This document shows positions 1-8,348 of a DNA stretch of 64,000 nt, piece after piece (position 1 is the first letter of the stretch; each line of letters opens with the position of its first letter). This DNA is from Mesorhizobium huakuii (GTDB lineage Bacteria; Pseudomonadota; Alphaproteobacteria; Rhizobiales; Rhizobiaceae), in the NCBI RefSeq assembly GCF_030160235.1, contig NZ_BSNY01000010.1, positions 1 to 64,000 of the forward strand, written 5' to 3'. The position numbers and the translations under genes are program-made. A model generated the notes under the pieces. It was not told the origin of the DNA and did not search any database. It saw only the letters and a program-made list of their open reading frames with translations.

Positions 1-424
1 TCATCGGCTGCTGCGCCGGTCGTGCCGGTGCTGGCGCCGGCTGAGGCGCCCGCGGTTTTGCCGCCGGGGCCGCAGTGGCCGGGACAGGCTGCAGACCGCC
101 ATCTCCGGTCAGCGCCGGACGGCGCGGCGCGGCAAGACGTATGTCGCGTTCGACCACAACGTCGGTCGGGCCACCGATCAGCAGCAGATGTTCGATGTCA
201 TCGCGGCGCACCAGCACCAGCCGGCGATGGCTGTCGACGGCGGTGGCGTCCATGACGGCCAGCCGCGTCTTGCGGTTCCGGCCACCGGCGACAAACGTAC
301 CGAAGGTCAGGTTGCGCACGAGCCTGATGATGACGAGCACGATGACCAGCAGGATCAGCGCCGCGAAGGTCCACAGGAGTGCCGCCGCATAACCAGGGCC
401 CGCCACGCTATCCAGCCACTGCAT
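1..424 (-). CDS. FliO-domain membrane protein, partial (C-terminus outside window)
   Basis: The frame opens at an ATG at 424 and stays open for 141 codons to the window edge, so the C-terminus is missing. An AGGGGAA ribosome-binding site lies just upstream of the start. The protein begins MQWLDSVAGPGYAAALLWTF, and residues about 13-38 form one strongly hydrophobic membrane segment. After this comes a short basic stretch (RNRKTRLAVMDATAVDSHRR) and a beta-rich segment ending LLLIGGPTDVVVERDI. The tail is rich in Pro and Ala. One N-terminal membrane helix, a small beta domain and the LLIGG motif match FliO-like proteins of flagellar export. In Hyphomicrobiales such proteins occur next to cckA, away from flagellar genes. 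A flagellar role is inferred only from the family. It is transcribed divergently from cckA. Confidence 0.6.
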   Translation of the reverse strand, partial: MQWLDSVAGPGYAAALLWTFAALILLVIVLVIIRLVRNLTFGTFVAGGRNRKTRLAVMDATAVDSHRRLVLVRRDDIEHLLLIGGPTDVVVERDIRLAAPRRPALTGDGGLQPVPATAAPAAKPRAPQPAPAPARPAQQPM

Positions 425-740
425 TGGTTTCCCCTGATCGGTTTGGAAAGTGACGCGACACTAGACCGTTGCGGCTGGCCACCGCAAGTTGCCTTTCACG
501 CATCGTGAACAGCTTGAAACACGGCCGGCGTCATTTTTATCTGACATTTGCCGCCCGGGCCTTTTCCGGACTGGGAGAATGTGATTCAACCGGCTAAAGC
601 GGGTCGCGTTGAAGCGGATTCATGCGACGCGCTTCATGTCCTTGTTTTCATGCATGTCGTTTGCCAAAGCCGAAGTCACTTTTGGGCGACATGCATTAGG
701 GGCGGGTGTCGGAACGTCGGACTTCACGAGCAGGGGGCAT
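425..740. other. Intergenic region between fliO-like gene and cckA
   Basis: This 316-base divergent spacer should hold the promoters of both flanking genes. I could not pick a convincing promoter or CtrA box. Its right half contains a dispersed palindromic repeat, annotated separately. An open frame runs through the repeat into cckA, but translating the repeat is unlikely. Confidence 0.6.
596..701 (+). repeat. Dispersed intergenic palindromic repeat, copy A
   Basis: This element of about 105 bases has two stem-loops. The first pairs GCGTCGC-like and GCGACGCGCT-like arms. The second has arms GCATGTCG and CGACATGC, extended by CCAAA against TTTTGG. A second copy lies in inverse orientation at 40286-40384 and aligns over nearly its whole length. 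Both copies are intergenic. The structure resembles the mosaic palindromic repeats (RIME-like) common in rhizobial genomes. Membership in a named family is inference. Confidence 0.75.
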
Positions 741-3317
741 ATGGCCAAGGAAGCGCGCGGCGATTTCTATCCGGTACCGATCGTCGACCAGAACACGCGA
801 CCGGGCGCGGTCACCCGGCTCATCATCTTCATCGTCGTCCTGACGGGGGCCGCGATCGTCTTCGGCCTGTTCCGCGAGCGCCTCGGCGATCCATTCCTGC
901 TCGGCATGCTGGGCGTTCTGGCGATGATCGGCGTTGGCTTCCTGTTCGCGACGGCGATCGGCTTCGTGCAGGTCACGCCGCGCTCGACCGGCGATGAACT
1001 GTCCAAGGCTTTCGTCGATTCCATGGCGCAGGGCCTGCTTGTGACGGACACCAAGGGCCGCGTCGTCTACGCCAATCGTGCCTATGCCGATATGACCGGA
1101 GCGTCCTCCGCCGCCGACCTCAAGACGGTCGAAGCGCTGCTTTCGGATGTTCCCGAGGCCTCGGTGACAATCTACCGGCTGGCCTCGGGCCTGCGTGACG
1201 GGCAGCCGGGCGACGGCGAGTTTCGACTGGCGCAGTCGATCCGGCCCGGCGCCGAACCGGGCGCCCGCTGGTACCGGGCGCGCGCCCGCACCTTCAACGT
1301 TCCGGGCCAGCGCTTGCCGATGCTGGCCTGGCAACTCGCCGACATCTCGCAGGAGCGGGCCGAGCAGGAGCGTTTCTTCCTCGATCTGCAGAAGGCCATC
1401 GATCACCTCGACCACGCCCCGGCCGGCTTCTTCTCCGCCGACCAGGACGGTCGCGTCACCTATATCAACGCCACGCTCGCGGAATGGCTGGGCATCGATC
1501 TTGCCAGTTTCACGCCCGGCGCCGTGACCTTGCCGGATATCGTTGCAGGCGACGGCATGGCTTTGGTGCGCTCCGTCAAGGCCGATCCCGGCACGACGCG
1601 CAACGCGGTCATCGATCTCGATTTGACGACGATGACGGGAGAGGCGCTGCCGGTGCGTTTCATGCATCGCGTTTCGGCCAGCCGCGAAGGTGTCGGCGGT
1701 CCGACGCGCACGATCGTGCTCAACCGCACGCAGGGCGAGGATGCTTCGGCCGATCTGCGCGCCTCGGAAGTGCGCTTCACCCGCTTCTTCAATTCGACGC
1801 CGATGGCGATCGCGGGCGTTGATGCCAGCGGCCGCATCCTGCGCACCAACGCGCCGTTCCTGTCGCTGTTTTCCTCGGTCGTCGACCGGGACGCCGTGGA
1901 TCGCCGCGTGCGGCTCGATACGGTGATCCATGAGCGTGAGCGGCCGGCCTTTGCCGCCGCATTCGAGAAGGCCCGGCAGCGGCAGGCCGACATCGAGCCG
2001 ATCGACACCGTGCTGCCCGGCAACGAGGAGCGGCATATCCGCTTCTACGTCAATGCCGTCGCCGATGGCACCGGTGGCGAGGGCGCCGAGGAATCGGCCA
2101 TTGTCTACGCCGTCGAGACGACCGAGCAGAAGGCGCTCGAAGGGCAGATGGCGCAAAGCCAGAAGATGCAGGCGGTCGGGCAACTCGCGGGCGGCATCGC
2201 CCACGACTTCAACAATGTGCTGACCGCCATCATCATGGCGTCGGACCTGCTTTTGACCAATCATCGGCCGTCGGATCCGTCCTTCCCCGACATCATGAAC
2301 ATCAAGCAGAACGCCAATCGGGCGGCTTCGCTGGTCAGGCAGTTGCTGGCCTTCTCGCGCAAGCAGACGCTGCGGCCGGAAGTGCTGAACCTCACCGACG
2401 TGCTCGCCGATCTCAGGATGTTGCTTGCCCGCCTGGTCGGCAACGACATCAAGCTGAAGATCGACCACGGCCGGGACCTGTGGCCGGTGAGGGTCGATAT
2501 CGGCCAGTTCGAGCAGGTGGTGGTCAATCTGGCGGTCAATGCGCGCGACGCGATGCCCGCCGGCGGCGATCTCACCGTGCGCACCCGCAACGTCACCGCC
2601 GAGGAGTGCAAGACCTTCTCCTATCGCGAACTCGCCGCGGCCGACTATGTCGTGGTCGAGGTCGAGGACACCGGCAGCGGCATCGCGCCGGATGTGCTGA
2701 AGAAGATCTTCGAGCCGTTCTTCACCACCAAGGAGGTCGGCAAGGGCACGGGCCTTGGCCTGTCCATGGTCTACGGCATCATCAAGCAGACCGGCGGCTT
2801 CATTTTCTGCGATTCCGAGGTCGGCAAGGGATCGACCTTCCGCATCTTCCTGCCGCGTCACATCGCGGAAGCGAAGAAGGCAGCCGAACCCGGTGAAGCG
2901 CCGAGCGCCGCGCCGGTCAAGCCGGTTGACAGCACCAAGGACCTGTCGGGATCGGCCACGGTGCTGCTGGTCGAGGACGAGGATGCCGTGCGCATGGGCG
3001 GCATGCGGGCGCTGACCTCGCGCGGCTATACCGTGCATGAGGCATCCTCCGGCGTCGAGGCGCTGGAAGTGTTCGAAGCCCTGGGCGGCAAGGTCGACAT
3101 CGTCGTTTCGGACGTGGTGATGCCGGAAATGGACGGACCGACCCTGCTTGGCGAGTTGCGCAAGCGCCAGCCGGACATCAAGTTCGTGTTCGTGTCCGGC
3201 TACGCCGAGGACGCATTCGCCAGGAACCTGCCGGCCGACGCGCATTTCGGCTTCCTGCCGAAGCCGTTCTCGCTCAAGCAACTGGCGACGATCGTCAAGG
3301 ATATGCTGGAATCCTAA
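741..3317 (+). CDS. cckA: Cell-cycle hybrid sensor histidine kinase CckA
   Basis: An 858-residue membrane hybrid kinase. Two hydrophobic segments (about 24-43 and 52-76) are followed by PAS-type sensor regions between about 85 and 470. The HisKA domain carries [13 protein letters not shown] with the phospho-acceptor His at 488. The ATPase domain shows [19 protein letters not shown] and [14 protein letters not shown]. The C-terminal receiver has LLVEDED, the phospho-acceptor Asp at 791 in [10 protein letters not shown], and PKPFS. This order and the HisKA sequence match CckA, which in alphaproteobacteria feeds phosphate through ChpT to CtrA and CpdR. I chose the ATG at 741, preceded by a G-rich AGGGGG. 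The frame is open further upstream, but that part runs through a dispersed repeat. Confidence 0.88.
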   Translation: MAKEARGDFYPVPIVDQNTRPGAVTRLIIFIVVLTGAAIVFGLFRERLGDPFLLGMLGVLAMIGVGFLFATAIGFVQVTPRSTGDELSKAFVDSMAQGLLVTDTKGRVVYANRAYADMTGASSAADLKTVEALLSDVPEASVTIYRLASGLRDGQPGDGEFRLAQSIRPGAEPGARWYRARARTFNVPGQRLPMLAWQLADISQERAEQERFFLDLQKAIDHLDHAPAGFFSADQDGRVTYINATLAEWLGIDLASFTPGAVTLPDIVAGDGMALVRSVKADPGTTRNAVIDLDLTTMTGEALPVRFMHRVSASREGVGGPTRTIVLNRTQGEDASADLRASEVRFTRFFNSTPMAIAGVDASGRILRTNAPFLSLFSSVVDRDAVDRRVRLDTVIHERERPAFAAAFEKARQRQADIEPIDTVLPGNEERHIRFYVNAVADGTGGEGAEESAIVYAVETTEQKALEGQMAQSQKMQAVGQLAGGIAHDFNNVLTAIIMASDLLLTNHRPSDPSFPDIMNIKQNANRAASLVRQLLAFSRKQTLRPEVLNLTDVLADLRMLLARLVGNDIKLKIDHGRDLWPVRVDIGQFEQVVVNLAVNARDAMPAGGDLTVRTRNVTAEECKTFSYRELAAADYVVVEVEDTGSGIAPDVLKKIFEPFFTTKEVGKGTGLGLSMVYGIIKQTGGFIFCDSEVGKGSTFRIFLPRHIAEAKKAAEPGEAPSAAPVKPVDSTKDLSGSATVLLVEDEDAVRMGGMRALTSRGYTVHEASSGVEALEVFEALGGKVDIVVSDVVMPEMDGPTLLGELRKRQPDIKFVFVSGYAEDAFARNLPADAHFGFLPKPFSLKQLATIVKDMLES

Positions 3318-3406
3318 TTCAGCTTTCTCCAATGGTTCGCTTGCGCAACGCCCTGACAACGCCATGATTGCGGGCGAGAGGGCAAGCGGGCTTGGGGGAG
3401 CGGCGA

Positions 3407-4120
3407 TTGACGCCACACATAGAGGCAGGCAAGGGCGATTACGCCGAAACGGTGCTGTTGCCGGGTGACCCGCAGCGCGCCGAATGGATGGCGCAGACAT
3501 TTCTCGAAGCACCACGCTGCGTCAATCGCCGGCGGGGCGCTCTCGGCTTTACCGGCCTTTATCGCGGCCAGCCCATCAGCATTCAGGCGACGGGTGTCGG
3601 GGTTTCATCGTTCCTGATCTATGCCCATGAATTGCTTGATTATTATGGCGCCCGAACATTGATCCGCACCGGGACTTGCGGCGGCCTGAGCGCGCAGGCA
3701 AAGCTGCGCAGCCTGGTGATCTCGCAATTGGCGCGGCCGGAAAACGCCGAGAATGGTCAGGTCTTTGGCCTTTATGACGCTGACGCCGGCCCGGATCCGA
3801 CGCTGCTCGCCCGCGCCCTGGCCAAGGCAGCCGAACTCGGCATCGACCACCACGGCGGTCTGACTGTCTGCACGGACATATTCTACCATCCTGAGGCGCG
3901 CACCCGTTATGCCGAGGCAAGGGCGCTTGGAGCGCTGGCCGTGGACATGGAGACCAGCGCTCTTTACCGCATCGCGGCGCATTTCGGCGTAAGGGCGTTA
4001 TCGCTGCTGACCGTCGTCGACAATCTGGTTACCGGCGAACAGGCCGACTATTCCGAACGCCAGGCGCTTTTCACCGATATGAGCCGGCTGGCGTTCGAAG
4101 TCGCTCGGGAAGGGCGCTAG
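3407..4120 (+). CDS. deoD: Purine nucleoside phosphorylase, DeoD type
   Basis: A 237-residue cytoplasmic enzyme that splits purine nucleosides with phosphate into base and ribose-1-phosphate. The N-terminus TPHIEAGKGDYAETVLLPGD holds the family signature, including the phosphate-contacting Gly and Asp region. Further motifs are RTGTCGG, VDMET near the sugar site, and TVVDN with the catalytic Asp. The length matches hexameric DeoD. I chose the TTG at 3407 because a GGGGGAG site lies six bases before it and the product then starts exactly where family members do. The gene follows cckA by 89 bases and ends in a good terminator at 4136-4170. It appears to be a single-gene unit. Confidence 0.9.
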   Translation: MTPHIEAGKGDYAETVLLPGDPQRAEWMAQTFLEAPRCVNRRRGALGFTGLYRGQPISIQATGVGVSSFLIYAHELLDYYGARTLIRTGTCGGLSAQAKLRSLVISQLARPENAENGQVFGLYDADAGPDPTLLARALAKAAELGIDHHGGLTVCTDIFYHPEARTRYAEARALGALAVDMETSALYRIAAHFGVRALSLLTVVDNLVTGEQADYSERQALFTDMSRLAFEVAREGR

Positions 4121-4135
4121 GCCGCCTTCCCGCCG

Positions 4136-4170
4136 GCGCGGGACCCGACCGGGTTCCGCGCTTCTTTTTT
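4136..4170 (+). terminator. Rho-independent terminator of deoD
   Basis: The arms GCGCGGGACCC and GGGTTCCGCGC pair with one mismatch around a GACC loop, followed by TTCTTTTTT. It begins 16 bases after the deoD stop codon. Confidence 0.85.
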
Positions 4171-4189
4171 GGACCTGGCGGTCTCGGGC

Positions 4190-4537
4190 CCCCAACCGGC
4201 TGGCCATCCTTTAAATCGGGCCACAGCGACTGTGCCTTGTCGAGCGTTTCGGAATCCTCGGAGGAATGCTGGACCGAAAGGACAGCGTCGTGCCATCCGG
4301 CGTGAAGCAAGGGCCGGTCGCTTCCGCGTCATGCGGGCAGGTGAACAAGAGCTTTGGCAGGCCACGCGCCCGACCTTCCGTGTCGACGCCATAGACGCTG
4401 TCCGGCAGGTCGAAATCATTGGCGCCGTCGGTCGCCACCCAGAGGCGGCCGGCTGGATCGAAAGTGATGTTGTCGGGGCAGGCGAACCAGCACGGCGCAC
4501 CGCTGCCTATCCAGCTTCGGCAACATGCAGATGACAC
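4190..4537 (-). pseudogene. phoX-like (DUF839) alkaline phosphatase remnant
   Basis: The minus strand encodes a fragment typical of the C-terminal third of PhoX/DUF839 phosphatases: ACPDNITFDPAGRLWVATDG, then YGVDTEGRARGLPKLLFTCP and TGPCFTPDGTTL. Near 4283 the similarity jumps to another frame and continues as LSVQHSSEDSETL and SLWPDLKDGQ. One missing base there explains the shift. No N-terminal two thirds are present upstream, where an unrelated secreted-protein gene ends at 4592. The fragment is therefore truncated and frameshifted. Its decayed 3' end runs into the deoD terminator. The family call rests on remembered motifs and was not searched. Confidence 0.72.
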
Positions 4538-4591
4538 GAGAGGGCGGACACGGCTTGCGGGCCTTACGGCCGGCGCCGTTCGAGGGGAGGC

Positions 4592-4999
4592 TTACGGATT
4601 GCTTCCCCGTGTGCAGGTGGAGGCGGTGAAGGCACCGTCGGGCTGCTTCATGATGATGTCGAAGGAGGGAGGGTTCTGGCCGTCCAGCGTCGCCTGGGTC
4701 ATCGACAGCGAGTTGCCGCCCGTGGTGTAGCCGCCGAGCGGTCCCAGCCAGGAAATCTCGCCATTTGCATCCATCTGATAATTGTAAGCCTGCCGGGCGA
4801 TTCCGAAGGTTACAGGGCCTGTATAGACGTTCCCCTTGATGGTGATGTCGCCGAGGTCGAGGAACATGCCGAGCAGGTAGACTTCGCAGTGATAGGTGCC
4901 GTCAGGCATCTTGCCTTCACTGAAGTCGGCCCGGGCGGCGCCGGTCCCTGCCGCCAGAAGCGCTGTGCCGATAAAAATGCGTGAAATCAGGGATGCCAT
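4592..4999 (-). CDS. Small secreted protein of unknown function
   Basis: A 135-residue protein with a clear Sec signal peptide (IFIGTALLAAGTGAARA, cleavage expected near residue 24). The mature part starts DFSEGKMPDGTYHCEVYLLG and is rich in Gly, Tyr and small residues. It contains two cysteines that could form a disulfide, and repeated hydrophobic-polar alternation suggesting a beta-rich fold. I do not recognise the family. It stands alone, transcribed away from urtA and sharing the 5000-5312 spacer with it. Export to the periplasm is supported. Function is unknown. Confidence 0.75.
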   Translation of the reverse strand: MASLISRIFIGTALLAAGTGAARADFSEGKMPDGTYHCEVYLLGMFLDLGDITIKGNVYTGPVTFGIARQAYNYQMDANGEISWLGPLGGYTTGGNSLSMTQATLDGQNPPSFDIIMKQPDGAFTASTCTRGSNP

Positions 5000-5312
5000 G
5001 ACGCTGCTCGGTTGAGCCGGGAGCTTGCCCTATTTTGGCGCTGTGCCGCAACATTTGTCGTCCCCGCCTCACGCGTCCGGGTCAAAATCTAGGCATTTGA
5101 TAAAATTGGGCAGAAATTAGGCAGTTGCTATTTGCGCTGCGCAAATTTCCCTCAACCAATTTTTAACCGACTCTCTTTGTTTTGTTCAATCTAATATAAT
5201 AAATAGCTGATAATGTTTGGTTATTTGCCGTTTTTGCATGTCTCTTCAGCGGTTGGCATGGGGGTTGCATTGTATTGTTGCGGTGCAATCAACCAGCTTG
5301 GGAGTCTTCCGT
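5000..5312. promoter_or_regulatory. Divergent regulatory region upstream of urtA
   Basis: This 313-base gap is distinctly AT-rich between about 5090 and 5240, unlike its surroundings. It contains a palindrome at 5131-5145 (TTTGCGC-T-GCGCAAA), which could be an activator site although its spacing is not that of a standard NtrC site. The sigma-54 promoter follows at 5254-5269. The AT-rich stretch between them would suit DNA bending. Confidence 0.55.
5254..5269 (+). promoter_or_regulatory. Sigma-54 (RpoN) promoter of the urt operon
   Basis: TGGCATGGGGGTTGCA matches the consensus TGGCACG-N4-TTGCA at every fixed position except one (T for C). The GG and GC pairs have the required spacing. It lies 43 bases before the urtA ATG, leaving a leader of about 30 bases. 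Nitrogen-regulated urea uptake by RpoN/NtrC is known in other bacteria. The link here is inferred from this site. Confidence 0.8.
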
Positions 5313-6623
5313 ATGAGGGGTAATTTCTCGACAATAACAAAAATGTTTTCGGCGAGCGTGGTTGCCGCCGGCCTGTTGATGTCGGCTCCCGCCAGGGCGG
5401 CCGACGATACGATCAAGGTCGGCATTCTCCATTCGCTGTCGGGGACCATGGCGATTTCGGAGACGACGCTGAAGGACGCCATGCTGATGCTCATCGATGA
5501 GCAGAACGCCAAGGGCGGCCTGCTCGGCAAGAAGCTTGAAGCCGTTGTCGTCGACCCGGCTTCCAACTGGCCGCTGTTCGCCGAAAAGGCACGCGAGCTG
5601 ATTTCGAAGGACAAGGTCGCGGCGGTATTCGGCTGCTGGACCTCCGTGTCGCGCAAGTCGGTGCTGCCGGTGTTCTCCGAGCTCGACAACATCCTGTTCT
5701 ATCCCGTCCAGTATGAGGGCGAGGAAAGCGAGCGCAACGTGTTCTATACGGGTGCCGCACCGAACCAGCAGGCCATTCCGGCGGTCGACTATCTGATGAG
5801 CAAGGACGGCGGCTCTGTGAAGCGTTGGGTGCTGGAAGGCACCGACTACGTCTATCCGCGCACCACCAACAAGATCCTGGAAGCCTACCTGAAGTCCAAG
5901 GGCGTCGCGGCCGAGGACATCATGACCAACTACACGCCGTTCGGCTTCTCCGACTGGCAGACCGAAGTCTCGGCGATCAAGAAGTTCGGTTCTGCCGGGA
6001 AGAAGACCGCCGTCGTCTCGACCGTCAACGGTGACGCCAATGTGCCGTTCTACAAGGAACTCGGCAACCAGGGCATCAAGGCCGAGGACATCCCGGTCAT
6101 GGCCTTCTCCGTCGGTGAGGAAGAGCTCGCCGGTCTCGACACCAAGCCGCTGGTCGGACATCTCGCCGCCTGGAACTATTTCGAGAGCGTCAACACGCCT
6201 GAGAACAAGAAGTTCATCGCTAACTGGCACAAGTTCATCAAGAACAACAAGCGCACCACCAACGACCCGATGGAAGCCCACTATATCGGGTTCAACATGT
6301 GGGTGAAGGCGGTTGAAAAGGCCGGCACCACCGATCCGGACAAGGTCATCGATGCCATGATCGGTGTTTCGGTGCCAAACCTGACCGGCGGCTATTCGAC
6401 GATGATGCCGAACCACCATATCACCAAGCCGGTGCTGATCGGTGAAATCCAGGCCAATGGCCAGTTCGAAACGGTCTCGAAGACGCCGGGTCTGGTGATG
6501 GGCGACGAATGGTCCGACTACCTGCCCGATTCCAAGGACCTGATTTCCGATTGGCGCGCGCCGCTCAGCTGCGGCAACTTCAACGTCAAAACCGGCAAGT
6601 GCGGCGGTAAGGGCACGAACTGA
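5313..6623 (+). CDS. urtA: Urea ABC transporter, periplasmic urea-binding protein
   Basis: A 436-residue periplasmic binding protein. The first 29 residues form a signal peptide ending SAPARA, and the mature chain begins ADDTIKVGILHSLSGTMAIS, the hallmark start of UrtA. GGLLGKKLEAVVVDPASNWP and FGCWTSVSRKSVLPV are conserved in urea- and amide-binding members. The C-terminus has a Cys pair (LSCGNF and GKCGGKG) typical of UrtA. It delivers urea to UrtBC. I used the ATG at 5313 because it gives a proper signal peptide. The operon urtABCDE follows. Hairpins between urtA and urtB may keep urtA transcript in excess. Confidence 0.95.
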   Translation: MRGNFSTITKMFSASVVAAGLLMSAPARAADDTIKVGILHSLSGTMAISETTLKDAMLMLIDEQNAKGGLLGKKLEAVVVDPASNWPLFAEKARELISKDKVAAVFGCWTSVSRKSVLPVFSELDNILFYPVQYEGEESERNVFYTGAAPNQQAIPAVDYLMSKDGGSVKRWVLEGTDYVYPRTTNKILEAYLKSKGVAAEDIMTNYTPFGFSDWQTEVSAIKKFGSAGKKTAVVSTVNGDANVPFYKELGNQGIKAEDIPVMAFSVGEEELAGLDTKPLVGHLAAWNYFESVNTPENKKFIANWHKFIKNNKRTTNDPMEAHYIGFNMWVKAVEKAGTTDPDKVIDAMIGVSVPNLTGGYSTMMPNHHITKPVLIGEIQANGQFETVSKTPGLVMGDEWSDYLPDSKDLISDWRAPLSCGNFNVKTGKCGGKGTN

Positions 6624-6635
6624 TCCTCCCCGGGC

Positions 6636-6698
6636 TGGACCTTCAGGTCCATGCCCAAGGCCGCGCGCGTCCGGACGGTTTCCTCCGCTGTCCGGACG
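6636..6698 (+). promoter_or_regulatory. Paired hairpins between urtA and urtB
   Basis: Two perfect stem-loops lie in the 108-base gap. TGGACC-TTCA-GGTCCA spans 6636-6651. CGTCCGGAC pairs with GTCCGGACG around a 13-base loop at 6668-6698. There is no T-run, so they are more likely mRNA-stabilising or attenuating structures than full terminators. This is a common arrangement after binding-protein genes. Confidence 0.6.
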
Positions 6699-6731
6699 CC
6701 CACTCAACCTTCAAGGGGTCATCAAAAACCG

Positions 6732-8348
6732 ATGAAGATTTTCCATGCGATGGGCCTGACGCTTTTGCTCCTGCTGACGACGCTGTCGTCTTCGGGCGCA
6801 GCGGAAGCCGATCTGCGTGCCATTATCGCCAAATTCGCTACGGTAACGGAGTTCTCCGAGACGGGCGCCGTCGTTCAAGAGTTGACGGCCACAGGGGATC
6901 CCGCCGTCGAACGGCCGCTCGCTGCATTGGCTGAGGGCAATCTTTACATTCGCACGGCCGACTCGATGGTGTTTGTCGGCAAGGAGGGCGATGAAAACGT
7001 CCAGCTTTTTGACCCGCTGAGCGGCGAGGCTGCGGGGGTGGCCTCCGAAGACGACATAACCAAAATCACCGTCAACAACACCTTGCGCCGCGCCATTCGC
7101 GATGCGTTGGGCACGTTGACGCTTGGGTCCAAGGATCCGACGGTCCGCATCGCCGCCGCCGACACTATGTTCAAGACACCTGATGCCGCCAATATCGAGC
7201 CGCTCGACGCAGCGATCGCCAGTGAAACCGTGGCGAGCGTCAAGGCGCTGCTGGAGCAGGCGCGTGCCGCTTCCGTACTGGTTTCAGACAAGCCCGATGC
7301 AGACAAGCTCGCCGCAATCGCCCTGATCGGCTCGCGCGGCGATCGTGACGCGGTTTCACTGCTCACCTCGGTCGAGGCCAATGCTTCGGGCGCGGTGAAG
7401 GAAGCCGCGACAGCCGCGATCGCCAACATCAATTCGACATTGGCGCTCTGGGATGCCGGGCAGAACATCTGGTACGGCATTTCGCTGGGCTCGGTGCTGC
7501 TGCTCGCGGCGATCGGGCTTGCCATCACCTTCGGCGTCATGGGCGTCATCAACATGGCGCATGGCGAGATGGTGATGCTCGGCGCCTATACGACCTTCGT
7601 CGTCCAGCAGGTGATCCGCACATCCTTTCCCGGCCTTTTCGACTGGTCGCTGGTCATCGCGCTGCCGCTGGCCTTCCTGGTCGCCGCACTCGTCGGCCTC
7701 GTCATCGAACGCGGCGTCATCCGCTTCCTCTACGGACGGCCGCTGGAGACGCTGCTGGCGACCTGGGGCGTGTCGCTGATCCTGCAGCAGGCTGTGCGCT
7801 CGATCTTCGGGCCGACCAACCAGGAGGTCGGCAATCCCTCGTGGATGTCGGGTTCGTTCGATATCGGCCAGCTGGCCATCACCTGGAACCGACTCTGGAT
7901 CCTGGTCTTCGCGCTCACCGTCTTCGGCGTGCTGCTTTATGTGATGAAGCGCACGCCCTGGGGCCTGCAGATGCGCGCCGTTACCGCCAACCGCCGCATG
8001 GCCGCCTCCATGGGCATCAGGACACCGTGGGTCGATGCGCTGACCTTCGCGCTGGGATCCGGCATTGCCGGTATCGCCGGCGTCGCGCTCAGCCAGATCG
8101 ACAATGTCTCGCCCAATCTCGGCCGCGGCTACATCATCGACAGTTTCATGGTCGTCGTCTTCGGCGGCGTCGGCAATCTCTGGGGCACGCTGGTCGGCGC
8201 CTTTTCGCTGGGCATCGTCAACAAGTTCCTCGAGCCCTATGCCGGCGCCGTGCTCGGCAAGATCGTCGTGCTGGTGCTGATCATCCTGTTCATCCAGAAG
8301 CGCCCGCGCGGCCTGTTCGCGCTCAAGGGCAGGGCGGTGGAAGCATGA
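6732..8348 (+). CDS. urtB: Urea ABC transporter permease UrtB
   Basis: A 538-residue inner-membrane permease. It starts with a signal-like segment (MKIFHAMGLTLLLLLTTLSS) and an extracytoplasmic domain of about 220 residues rich in Ala, Val and Asp. The LivH-type channel domain follows from about residue 255 (YGISLGSVLLLAAIGLAITFGVMGVINMAHGEMVMLGAY) with roughly eight membrane helices. It has the EAA-like loop MRAVTANRRMAASMGI that contacts the ATPases. The long N-terminal extension is usual for proteobacterial UrtB and absent from LivH. The ATG at 6732 is preferred over upstream starts because it begins the hydrophobic segment. The stop overlaps the urtC start (ATGA). Confidence 0.93.
   Translation: MKIFHAMGLTLLLLLTTLSSSGAAEADLRAIIAKFATVTEFSETGAVVQELTATGDPAVERPLAALAEGNLYIRTADSMVFVGKEGDENVQLFDPLSGEAAGVASEDDITKITVNNTLRRAIRDALGTLTLGSKDPTVRIAAADTMFKTPDAANIEPLDAAIASETVASVKALLEQARAASVLVSDKPDADKLAAIALIGSRGDRDAVSLLTSVEANASGAVKEAATAAIANINSTLALWDAGQNIWYGISLGSVLLLAAIGLAITFGVMGVINMAHGEMVMLGAYTTFVVQQVIRTSFPGLFDWSLVIALPLAFLVAALVGLVIERGVIRFLYGRPLETLLATWGVSLILQQAVRSIFGPTNQEVGNPSWMSGSFDIGQLAITWNRLWILVFALTVFGVLLYVMKRTPWGLQMRAVTANRRMAASMGIRTPWVDALTFALGSGIAGIAGVALSQIDNVSPNLGRGYIIDSFMVVVFGGVGNLWGTLVGAFSLGIVNKFLEPYAGAVLGKIVVLVLIILFIQKRPRGLFALKGRAVEA

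Noticed and set aside
609-740. Extending cckA upstream to 609
   Set aside because: The extra 44 residues would be translated from a dispersed palindromic repeat. The ATG at 741 gives a normal N-terminus just before the first membrane helix.
696-3515. Very long open frame on the minus strand opposite cckA
   Set aside because: It is rich in Arg, His, Asp and Gln with no domain and mirrors the codon pattern of cckA, as expected for an antisense shadow in high-GC DNA.
5131-5145. NtrC-binding site call for the palindrome
   Set aside because: The arms TTTGCGC/GCGCAAA have a one-base centre. Standard NtrC sites have GCAC/GTGC arms with wider spacing, so only a possible activator site is claimed.
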